The position numbers and the translations under genes are program-made. A stretch of DNA of 46,635 nucleotides. It comes from Phycisphaerales bacterium UBA1926. Lineage in GTDB: Bacteria > Planctomycetota > Phycisphaerae > Phycisphaerales > UBA1924. The notes beneath the pieces were generated by a model that saw only the letters and a list, made by a program, of their open reading frames with translations, had not been told where the DNA came from and did not search any database. Positions 26,821 to 34,170 of this stretch are shown here, piece by piece (the first letter of the stretch is position 1; every line of letters starts with the position of its first letter). The stretch lies in contig DDFO01000022.1 in assembly GCA_002337215.1 (NCBI GenBank), positions 300,468 through 347,102 on the forward strand, in the 5' to 3' direction.

Positions 26821-27493
26821 GATCACCCATCACAACCGTCGATCCACCCGCCGTACTGTTCTTCTGTTCGCCTCGGTGACACTCCCCGTCGCGATCGCCA
26901 TCGGGCTCGCCGGGTGCGCGAGCGGCCCGAAACGAGCGGCCGACCAGCTCCGCGAAGGCGTTGACCGCGAGTCCATCGCGATCCGCCTGACCGAGGACGC
27001 CGACCGCGCCCGACTCGCGGGCAACACCGACAAGGCGATCGAGCTCTACCGCGAGGCGTTGGACTACTCCGCCCGCTTCCCGGACACCTGGAACAACCTG
27101 GGGCTGCTCCATCTCGAGCAAGGCGACGAGGCGAAGGCGATCAACGCGTTTGTGCAGGCGGGCATTCTCGACCCGACCGATCCGCGCCCGCCGGCGAACG
27201 CCGGCATCGTTTATTCACGCATCGGACGCGAGGCCGAGGCACGCCGGTTCTACCAGGACGCGTTGAAGATCGAGCCTTCCTACCTGCCCGCTCTCCGCGG
27301 CGGGCTCCGCAGCGCCCACCTGCTCAACGAAAACGAGTACGAGGATCTGGAACGCGTCAAGCGGGCTCTCCTCATCGAGAACGATCCGCAGTGGCGCGAG
27401 TTCTTCGAGCGTCAGCGGTACCTGATCGAGTCGCGCCTCCGGGCCGCGAGCGACAAGCGGAAGCTCAGAACGCCCGAACCCTCGCCCGGATGA
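26801..27493 (+). CDS. TPR lipoprotein, possible secretion-system accessory
   Basis: A 230-residue protein from the ATG at 26801; the duplicated ATG at 26816 would give 225. The N-terminus has a hydrophobic stretch ending IGLAGC, a lipobox, so it is probably a lipoprotein. Tetratricopeptide repeats follow: ARLAGNTDKAIELYREALDY, TWNNLGLLHLEQGDEAKAIN and PANAGIVYSRIGREAEARRF. It closes the secretion operon two bases after GspM. In type IV pilus and type II systems, TPR lipoproteins such as PilF/PilW help secretin assembly. That role is plausible here but inferred from position only. Confidence 0.85.
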   Translation: MPQLTMPITHHNRRSTRRTVLLFASVTLPVAIAIGLAGCASGPKRAADQLREGVDRESIAIRLTEDADRARLAGNTDKAIELYREALDYSARFPDTWNNLGLLHLEQGDEAKAINAFVQAGILDPTDPRPPANAGIVYSRIGREAEARRFYQDALKIEPSYLPALRGGLRSAHLLNENEYEDLERVKRALLIENDPQWREFFERQRYLIESRLRAASDKRKLRTPEPSPG

Positions 27494-27561
27494 TCGCTGC
27501 CGGGGCGAATTTCACCCCACCAGCCCCGTTCGACGGCGTGATGAGTCAAATCCCGAAGCGA

Positions 27562-29037
27562 TCAAAGCCGTGCGGCCGCGAGGCTCGCGAGTTCGCTCCG
27601 CTCGCTCTTGGCGAGCGTGATGTGCCCAACTGCGCCGAGGCCCTTCATGCGCTCCACGGTGTAGCTCAGCCCGTTGGATGAAGAGTCGAGGTACGGGTTG
27701 TCGATCTGGCCGATGTCGCCCGTGAGCACGATCTTCGTCCCCTCGCCCACCCGGCTCACGATTGTCTTTACCTCGTGCGGCGTCAGGTTCTGCGCCTCGT
27801 CGACGACCATGAACTGGTGCGGGATCGATCGGCCCCGGATGTAGGTCAGGGGCTCGAGCACCAATTTGCCGTCCGCCATCAGCTTGCTGATGTGGTGCTC
27901 GGGGCTCCGGCTCTCGGCACTCTGGTTGGGGCTCCCACGCGTGCTCAGCAGATACGTCAGGTTGTCGAAGATCGGCTGCATCCACGCGCCGAGCTTCTCG
28001 TCCTTGTCACCCGGCAGGTACCCGATGTCGCGCCCCATGGGCATGATCGGGCGTGCAACGAGCAGTTTGTCGTAGCGTTCCTCGCCGAAGACCTTCGCCA
28101 TACCCGCCGCGATCGCGAGCAGGGTCTTGCCCGTCCCCGCGGAGCCGAGCAGCGTGATCAACCGGACGTCGTCGTCCATCAGCAGGTCGAGCGCCATCGT
28201 CTGCTGCACGTTGCGCGCGATGATCCCGAACGTCGGCTTCTTCTGCCCCGTGACCGGGATCAGATGGTCCGTGTCCGCGAGACGACGCCCCAGCCCGGTG
28301 TGGCTCGGGTCCTCCGTGTCGTGCATCAGCACAAACTCGTTGGGCTGCGGCTCGTGAGGCGGCGCGTCGTGCTCCGCGAAGACCTGCGCCTCGGCGAGGT
28401 ACTTCTCCACCGGCAGCATCCGGTCGGCGTACAACTCGTCGATGATCGACCGGGGCGTGTTCACCTCGCTGTAGCCGCTGTAGAGCTTGTCGGCGTCGAC
28501 CTTCTGGTTCTCGAAGTCCTCGGTTTTGATGCCCAGCGTGTCGCTCTTGATGCGCGCGCTCAGGTCCTTGCTCACGAAGACCGATCGCAGCCCCGCCGCC
28601 ATCAAATCGTAAGCGACCGCGATGATCCGGTTGTCGGGCGATTCCTCGCCGATGACGGGCGGCCGCTTGTGCTCGATCACGTCGATGCGCACGCTCCCGG
28701 TTTTCCCGTCCGGGCCGCCGCTGTACCCGCGCCTGGAGATCGCATCAACCTCTCCCCAGTTCACCCCGTCGGTCAGCTTGCCCGCCTTCCGGAGGACATC
28801 GAGCTGACGGATCGCGGCCCGCGCATTGCGACCGATGTCGTCGTCGCGCCGCTTCATCTTGTCGAGTTCCTCGATCACCGGGAACGGGATCACGACGTGG
28901 TTGTCCTGGAACACGAACAGCGCATTCGGGTTGTGCAGCAGCACATTCGTGTCGAGCACGAAGTGCTTCACAGCCGTCGACGGATCGGTGGATTCGGGTG
29001 GGGTCTGCGTCATCTCGGCGGTCGTCTCGATCGGCAT
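27562..29037 (-). CDS. PIN-PhoH family ATPase
   Basis: A 491-residue protein with two domains. A PIN nuclease-like domain (about residues 25-165) starts HFVLDTNVLLHNPNAL, with D29 as the first acidic ligand and EELDKMKRRDD further on. A PhoH ATPase follows, with Walker A GSAGTGKT at residues 298-305, Walker B FMVVDEAQNLTP, and the PhoH motif VLTGDIGQIDNPYLD. Such PIN-PhoH (PhoH2/YlaK-type) proteins are described as RNA-unwinding and RNA-cleaving enzymes. It converges on the secretion operon. 136 bp separate it from the DUF456 gene upstream on the same strand. Confidence 0.93.
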   Translation of the reverse strand: MPIETTAEMTQTPPESTDPSTAVKHFVLDTNVLLHNPNALFVFQDNHVVIPFPVIEELDKMKRRDDDIGRNARAAIRQLDVLRKAGKLTDGVNWGEVDAISRRGYSGGPDGKTGSVRIDVIEHKRPPVIGEESPDNRIIAVAYDLMAAGLRSVFVSKDLSARIKSDTLGIKTEDFENQKVDADKLYSGYSEVNTPRSIIDELYADRMLPVEKYLAEAQVFAEHDAPPHEPQPNEFVLMHDTEDPSHTGLGRRLADTDHLIPVTGQKKPTFGIIARNVQQTMALDLLMDDDVRLITLLGSAGTGKTLLAIAAGMAKVFGEERYDKLLVARPIMPMGRDIGYLPGDKDEKLGAWMQPIFDNLTYLLSTRGSPNQSAESRSPEHHISKLMADGKLVLEPLTYIRGRSIPHQFMVVDEAQNLTPHEVKTIVSRVGEGTKIVLTGDIGQIDNPYLDSSSNGLSYTVERMKGLGAVGHITLAKSERSELASLAAARL

Positions 29038-29173
29038 CTCGCCCTCTCAGACGGGGGGATCTCTGTACCTCTCTCAAAGCCTAGCGGCACGGCATACCCC
29101 GTGCGCACACGCTCGGACCGATCGGTCCCCGGTAGTTCCCCGGTCGTCGCAGGAACACTCCGGGCAGGCTGAC

Positions 29174-29683
29174 TCACAAGAACGCGAAGATCACAAGGAT
29201 GACCGCCGCGACCGCCGCGAACACGGTCTTGATCACCGTCGAAAGCGCCCTGCCCACCGCGGCGCCCTTGCCCGATCGGTACGACTCGCCCCAGGTCCGT
29301 TTCGCGATCCCACGCTCGGCGAACAGCGCCCCAAGCCCCGCACCGACCACACCGCCCACGATCGATCCGACCACCGGGATGGGCAGCAGGATCGTCCCCG
29401 CGACCAGACCCACGATGGACCCGACCAGCGATCCCGCGATCCCCGCCTTGCTGCCACCGGTCTTCGCCGAACCGGCGGCCGACGAGAGCGCCTCGGCGAT
29501 CTCCGCCGCGATCGCGATCGCGAGCACGGTGCCGAGCGTCCAGAGCGAGTACAGATCGGGCTGCCACCACGTGCACAGCATCGCGACCAGCACCATGAGC
29601 CAGATCCCGGGCAGCGTCACGGCCGTCAGCAGCACGCCGAGCAGTGCAAAGATCGTCGAGATAATCGCGGCGGTCAGCAGCAT
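29174..29683 (-). CDS. DUF456 family membrane protein
   Basis: A 169-residue, very hydrophobic protein of the DUF456 type. The N-terminal pair of TM segments contains ALLGVLLTAVTLPGIWLMVL. A middle segment is glycine-rich (AGIAGSLVGSIVGLVAGTI, PVVGSIVGGVVGAGLGALFA), and the C-terminal TM is VFAAVAAVILVIFAFL. The function of the family is unknown. It is on the same strand as its neighbours, but spacing of 136 and 166 bp gives no clear operon evidence. Confidence 0.85.
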   Translation of the reverse strand: MLLTAAIISTIFALLGVLLTAVTLPGIWLMVLVAMLCTWWQPDLYSLWTLGTVLAIAIAAEIAEALSSAAGSAKTGGSKAGIAGSLVGSIVGLVAGTILLPIPVVGSIVGGVVGAGLGALFAERGIAKRTWGESYRSGKGAAVGRALSTVIKTVFAAVAAVILVIFAFL

Positions 29684-29849
29684 CGAGTCTCCGAGTCGGC
29701 CAGCAGGTCGACATCCGCACCCTCAGCCCAAAGCCGGCACCCAGAGAGCCATCCGGAAACGTGGTCATCCGCTTTCAGATGCACGATGTCCGTGCACGCC
29801 CATCAGCCGGACGAACCAACAAAAGAGCGTCTCGCGGCCCACCCGGGGC

Positions 29850-30908
29850 TCAGCCCGCTTTGGCTTGTTCATCTTCAGGCGGGGTCTCCGCCGAGTCCGC
29901 GGGAGTCTGGGTGGAGTCGGACGCGTCGTCCTCGCCCGCCTGATCCTGCTCGACCCGGTCCGGGAACGCGACGCGTTCCATCTCGAGGATCCAGTCCTCG
30001 ACCCGGCTGTGACGGTACGTGTCGAACCGGATCTCCTCGCCACCGAGCTGCGAGTGACTGTCTTTGATCTTCAGGAACACGATGAACTTGTCCCACTTGC
30101 GCTTGTCCACGTCCGCGAGATCATCCGGCGCGATCGAGACACCGCTGGGCAGCGTCAACGCCCGCGTCGCCGGGTCCCAGCGGTAGGTCTTCGTCGCGAC
30201 CTTCACGAACAGGAAGAGCAGATACGCCGAGAAGGCCAGGCAGATCACGGCCTGAATCTTGTTGACCGGGATGTCATACGACCGGAGCGGTGCGGGGGGT
30301 GACTCGGTCATCCACGTCGCGTTGAGATCGTTGAAACGGTCTTTCGGTCCGATCGGATCGAGCCGAGAACGCAGCCCGGAGATCGCCTCGGCGTTTGCCG
30401 ACGTCGGCTCCAGCGACGCGAGCTCGCTCGCGGCCTGCTCGTCCTCGTTGCGGTAGAAATTCGTGTATGCGGGATTCAGCCGTCCGATCGTCGAGAGCGA
30501 TCGGAGCCATTCCTCGCGGGCGAGTTCCATCGCGGCGCGCCGCTGCCTCGGGCCGCCCTGGCTGTTCTCAAGATTCCGGCTCTCGACCTCATCGGATCGC
30601 AGCCGTTCGAGTTCGGCGACCGGATCTGCGACCGCGGTATCTCGCCGCAGGATCCCGGGCGATTCGCGCGAGTCCGCTTCGATCGATTTGCCGAGATACT
30701 GCCACTCGGCCCAACTGGCATACTCAGAGCCGCGCTCCGGGTAGACCACATATGCGTCGTACAGGCTCCAGCCCGCGTAGCCGACAAGACACGCCAAGAT
30801 GATCACGATGCGGATCAGCCAAGGGCGATTGATGCCAGACGACGTCGCGTCGAGGTTCGCGGATCGTTCTTCGTTATTCGGAATCTGATCGGATCCCTGA
30901 TCGGTCAT
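29850..30908 (-). CDS. Two-TM hypothetical protein with C-terminal beta domain
   Basis: A 352-residue protein not assigned to a named family. A polar N-terminus of about 28 residues precedes a TM segment (WLIRIVIILACLVGYAGWSL). An extended helical, charged region follows (about 50-210), then a second TM (IQAVICLAFSAYLLFLFVKV). Next comes a compact domain with TKTYRWDPATRALTLPSGVS, IAPDDLADVDKRKWDKFIVF and FDTYRHSRVEDWILEMER, which looks like a PH-like fold, plus an acidic Pro-rich tail ending EDEQAKAG. With two TMs both ends lie in the cytoplasm. A 76-codon frame just upstream ends in an ATGA overlap with this start but is not convincing. Confidence 0.7.
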   Translation of the reverse strand: MTDQGSDQIPNNEERSANLDATSSGINRPWLIRIVIILACLVGYAGWSLYDAYVVYPERGSEYASWAEWQYLGKSIEADSRESPGILRRDTAVADPVAELERLRSDEVESRNLENSQGGPRQRRAAMELAREEWLRSLSTIGRLNPAYTNFYRNEDEQAASELASLEPTSANAEAISGLRSRLDPIGPKDRFNDLNATWMTESPPAPLRSYDIPVNKIQAVICLAFSAYLLFLFVKVATKTYRWDPATRALTLPSGVSIAPDDLADVDKRKWDKFIVFLKIKDSHSQLGGEEIRFDTYRHSRVEDWILEMERVAFPDRVEQDQAGEDDASDSTQTPADSAETPPEDEQAKAG

Positions 30909-31182
30909 ACTCTGCTCCGGTCCGGTGTCCGGTCTTTAAGCGGTCTGCGATACCGCTTCCATCGGCCGAATCGCCCCCCTGCATCAATCTCGCCGGGGGG
31001 ACGGTACGCCGAAACGACCAAGCAAGACACGACGTCTGCTGCGGTGAAGTTTAGCGGCCAGGCCGCCGAGGACGCCCCCCGCAGGGCATAGAACGCAAGG
31101 ATCCCGTCCCACTGAGCTTCCGGGTTGGACCTCACCCTGGATCTCCGCTCTCGAAGTAGCCTGGCAACGGAAGGCCGGTTCG

Positions 31183-32043
31183 ATGGATGCGACAGTTCTC
31201 GAGAAACTCTCGACGATCCTCGGCGCAGACGTGGTCAGCGCCCAGCCCCTGGGCGGCGGCTGTATCGCCGACGTCGCCCGGATCGACCTGGCGGACGGCT
31301 CACACGCCGTCGCGAAACTGGACCAAGGGCCGGACGCCCGTCTGAATATCGAGGCCCGGATGCTCGCCGACCTCGCCGCGACGGGCGCCGTGCGGACTCC
31401 CGGCGTCATCCATAGCGAGCCGAGCCTGCTCGTGCTCGAGCACATCCCGAACGACGGGGTGCGATCGAAACAAGGTGGAATCCGCTTTGCCGAGTCCCTC
31501 GCGGCCCTTCACACCGTCTCCGCAGACCGCTTCGGCCATCCCTACGACACCCTGATCGGCCCGCTGGATCAGAAGAACACCTGGTCGGCATCCTGGGCGA
31601 CTTTCTATGCGGACCAACGGGTCCGGCCCGTGGCGGCGCTCGCGTGTGAGCGGGGGAATCTCAGCAGCCGCGACGTCGGGCGTCTCGACACGATGTGTGC
31701 GCACATGGCCGAACTGATCGGCGAATCGCCGGCCCGCCCAGCCCTCATCCACGGCGACCTCTGGGCCGGCAACGTGCTGTGGGACGACGGCACCGTCGCC
31801 GGGGTGATCGACCCCGCGCTGTACCACGCTGACCCCGAGATCGAACTCGCGTTCATCGACCTGATGGGCTGCTTCGAGCGGTCGTTTTTCGATCGCTACC
31901 GCGACGTTGCCGGAATCCGACAAGGCTTCTGGGAGACTCGACGCGATCTGTACACGCTCTACCCGCTTCTGGTGCACGCCGCCCTCTTTGGGGGTGGATA
32001 TGGCGCAAGCGCAATGGCCACGGCCCGACGCCTGGGGTTCTAG
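31183..32043 (+). CDS. Fructosamine kinase family protein
   Basis: A 286-residue protein of the fructosamine kinase/APH-like fold. The N-lobe has QPLGGGCIADVARIDLADGS and HAVAKLD, and the hinge region is LLVLEHIPND. The catalytic loop is ALIHGDLWAGNVLWDDG, with Asp in HGDLWAGN as catalytic base, and GVIDPALYHADPEIELAFID carries the metal-binding Asp. These are the diagnostic motifs of the fructosamine-3-kinase group, which phosphorylates sugar amines on glycated proteins and so allows deglycation. It is a single gene with no partner nearby; a GGAAGG lies upstream of the start. The real substrate could be another sugar amine. Confidence 0.9.
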   Translation: MDATVLEKLSTILGADVVSAQPLGGGCIADVARIDLADGSHAVAKLDQGPDARLNIEARMLADLAATGAVRTPGVIHSEPSLLVLEHIPNDGVRSKQGGIRFAESLAALHTVSADRFGHPYDTLIGPLDQKNTWSASWATFYADQRVRPVAALACERGNLSSRDVGRLDTMCAHMAELIGESPARPALIHGDLWAGNVLWDDGTVAGVIDPALYHADPEIELAFIDLMGCFERSFFDRYRDVAGIRQGFWETRRDLYTLYPLLVHAALFGGGYGASAMATARRLGF

Positions 32044-32141
32044 ACTCTGTGGTATTACAGATTGGGATTTCGTGTCGATGTTCGGCGGGCGAGCCCTTGG
32101 TTGGACGCCTGAGCACGATCGGGACACGAAACGGAGAGAAG

Positions 32142-32214
32142 GGCGACCGACGGGCTTCGAACCCGCGACATCCTGGACCACAACCAGGTGCTCTACCCCT
32201 GAGCTACGGCCGCC
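32142..32214 (-). tRNA. tRNA-His (anticodon GTG)
   Basis: Read on the minus strand, a complete cloverleaf is visible. The acceptor stem GCGGCCG pairs with CGGTCGC with one G-T pair. The D arm contains TAGCTCAGGGGTAGAGCA, and the anticodon arm CCTGG-TTGTGGT-CCAGG gives GTG. The T arm is GCGGG-TTCGAAG-CCCGT. An encoded G at -1 (32214) faces a C discriminator (32142), the identity pair of tRNA-His. No CCA is encoded. No other tRNA is near. Confidence 0.95.
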
Positions 32215-32391
32215 ATCAAGGGAAGACGTTAGGCGAGGTAACAGCCTCGAGGCAATCGTTCGATGACAGAGAGATATCCGGTCGATAGAGCCAGTTCCGG
32301 AGCAAGACGCCGAACGGATTCGGTTTCCGGAACCGGCGACGATCCAGCGATGAGGATGAACACGATTCATCCGACAGGTCCATACGAGCCA

Positions 32392-32410
32392 GCAGCCGGA
32401 AAACGGCTGC
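32392..32410 (+). promoter_or_regulatory. Hairpin in the pckA leader
   Basis: GCAGCCG at 32392-32398 pairs perfectly with CGGCTGC at 32404-32410 around a GAAAA loop. It lies 28 bases before the pckA ATG and just upstream of its AGGAG. No T tract follows, so it is not a typical terminator. It could affect translation or RNA stability, or be a binding site. Regulation is not shown. Confidence 0.45.
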
Positions 32411-32438
32411 GAGAGACGAGAAATCAGGAGACCCGTTC

Positions 32439-34034
32439 ATGACGTCCATCGGCACACCGACGCTCGACCTCACGGCGGCGCACACGCACACCAACCTCTC
32501 CTCGGCGGAACTCGTCGAGCGAGCGCTCGCGAACGGCGAAGGAACGCTCGCGAGCAACGGTGCCCTTGTCTGCAACACGGGCGACCGGACGGGGCGTAGT
32601 CCCAACGACAAGTACCTCGAGGACACCCCGGGTATCCACGACAAGATCTGGTGGGGCAGCGTCAACAAGCCCATCACGCCCGAGGTCTTCGACGAGGTGC
32701 GCGCGATCGCGTCTGAGCATCTCAACGGCGTGGACGATCGATTCGTTTTCGAAGGCTGGGCGGGCGCGGACCCCGAGCACAGGCTCGGCGTCCGGGTCGT
32801 CACCGAGCAGGCGTGGCACGCGCTGTTCGCGCAGACTCTGTTCATCGAACCGGGCAGCGCGAGCGACCAGAGCGGAAAGCCTTGGCATCACGACTGGACG
32901 ATCATCAACGCCGGCCGTCGGAAACTCACCGCCGACGAGCAGAAGAAGTTCGGCGTCACGAGCCCTGCCTTTGTCGCGCAGAGCCTTGAGAAGCGCACCG
33001 TGGTCATCCTCGGCACCGAGTACGCCGGCGAAATGAAGAAGAGCATCTTCTACGCGATGAACTTCGACATGCCCGAGCAGGACGTCTTCCCGATGCACTG
33101 TTCGGCGAACATGGACCGAGCGGACCCGACAAATGTCGCCCTCTTCTTTGGGCTGAGCGGCACGGGGAAGACGACACTGTCGGCCGACCCCGTCAGGTCG
33201 CTGATCGGCGACGACGAGCACGGGTGGGGGCCCAACGGTGTCTTCAACTTCGAGGGCGGCTGCTACGCGAAGTGCATCAAACTCTCCCAAGCCGGTGAGC
33301 CGCAGATCTGGAACGCGATCCGTTTCGGCTCCGTGCTCGAGAACACGGTCGTGGACGACGTGACACGCGAACCCGACTACGACGACGGATCGATCACCGA
33401 GAACACCCGCGTGACCTATCCGGTCGATTTCATCCCCGGCGCGACCATCCCGAGCGCGGGCGGGCACCCCAAGAACATCATCTTCCTGACCGCGGACGCC
33501 TACGGCGTGCTGCCCCCGGTGAGCAAACTGAGCCCGGCCCAGGCGATGTACTACTTCATCAACGGGTACACCTCCAAGCTCGCGGGCACCGAGGCGGGGG
33601 TCACCGAGCCGCAACCCAACTTCAGCCCGTGCTTCGGGGGGCCCTTCCTGCCCCGCCGCCCAAGCGAATACGCCGAGATGCTCGCCGAGCGGATCAAGAA
33701 GTACAAGGCCAACGTCTGGCTGCTCAACACCGGGTGGACGGGCGGCGCGTACGGCGACGGTCATCGGATGAATCTCGGATACACCCGCGCAATGGTCACG
33801 GGCATCCTCGACGGAACGCTCGCCCGCGAAGATTTCGATACCGATCCGTTCTTCGGGCTCGCGGTGCCGCGTCATGCGAAGGGTGTCCCGGCCGGCGTGC
33901 TCCATCCGGCGGACGCGTGGAAAGACAAGGCCGCGTACGAAAAGCAGGCGCACGCGCTGGCTGAGAAATTCCGCGCGAACGAGCAGAATTTCCAGATCAG
34001 CGACGAGGTCCGCGACGCGGGGCCGAAGGGCTGA
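32439..34034 (+). CDS. pckA: Phosphoenolpyruvate carboxykinase (ATP)
   Basis: A 531-residue protein, the length of ATP-type PEPCK. The N-terminal part has TGDRTGRSPNDKYL. Further motifs are FPMHCSANMD and the kinase P-loop GLSGTGKTTLSADP at about residues 238-251, then DDEHGWGPNGVFNFEGGCYA, which supplies metal ligands. The C-terminal half has GYTSKLAGTEAGVTEPQPNF and LLNTGWTGGAYGDGHRM. The enzyme converts oxaloacetate and ATP to phosphoenolpyruvate, CO2 and ADP, feeding gluconeogenesis. AGGAG lies upstream of the ATG and a hairpin just before it. It ends in a strong terminator shared with the facing secreted-protein gene. Confidence 0.97.
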   Translation: MTSIGTPTLDLTAAHTHTNLSSAELVERALANGEGTLASNGALVCNTGDRTGRSPNDKYLEDTPGIHDKIWWGSVNKPITPEVFDEVRAIASEHLNGVDDRFVFEGWAGADPEHRLGVRVVTEQAWHALFAQTLFIEPGSASDQSGKPWHHDWTIINAGRRKLTADEQKKFGVTSPAFVAQSLEKRTVVILGTEYAGEMKKSIFYAMNFDMPEQDVFPMHCSANMDRADPTNVALFFGLSGTGKTTLSADPVRSLIGDDEHGWGPNGVFNFEGGCYAKCIKLSQAGEPQIWNAIRFGSVLENTVVDDVTREPDYDDGSITENTRVTYPVDFIPGATIPSAGGHPKNIIFLTADAYGVLPPVSKLSPAQAMYYFINGYTSKLAGTEAGVTEPQPNFSPCFGGPFLPRRPSEYAEMLAERIKKYKANVWLLNTGWTGGAYGDGHRMNLGYTRAMVTGILDGTLAREDFDTDPFFGLAVPRHAKGVPAGVLHPADAWKDKAAYEKQAHALAEKFRANEQNFQISDEVRDAGPKG

Positions 34035-34104
34035 GGGTCTGGCGAATCAGGGTTCGTGTGCGGCGTGAGCGAATCACGCGATCGCAAAGCATGAGCAAAA
34101 TGGA

Positions 34105-34140
34105 CAACGCCTCCGGGAGTTCCCGGAGGCGTTGTATTTC
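34105..34140. terminator. Strong bidirectional terminator between pckA and 34171-36030
   Basis: Fourteen bases at 34105-34118 are an exact inverse complement of 34121-34134, with a two-base GT centre. A T-rich stretch (TATTTCATTT) follows on the plus strand. On the minus strand the hairpin lies 37 bp past the stop of the facing gene. With convergent genes it can end both transcripts. Confidence 0.85.
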
Positions 34141-34170
34141 ATTTGTATCCGTGGCGCCGCTCGCGATCGA

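Noticed and set aside
30905..31135. 76-codon frame whose stop overlaps the start of the two-TM hypothetical
   Set aside because: The ATGA overlap is attractive, but third codon positions are not strongly G/C and no motif is visible; the stretch is more likely a leader or promoter region.
32068..32131. Nine-base inverted repeat (TTTCGTGTC and its complement) flanking 46 bp beside tRNA-His
   Set aside because: The loop is long, there is no T tract or known element, and a match of this size can arise by chance.
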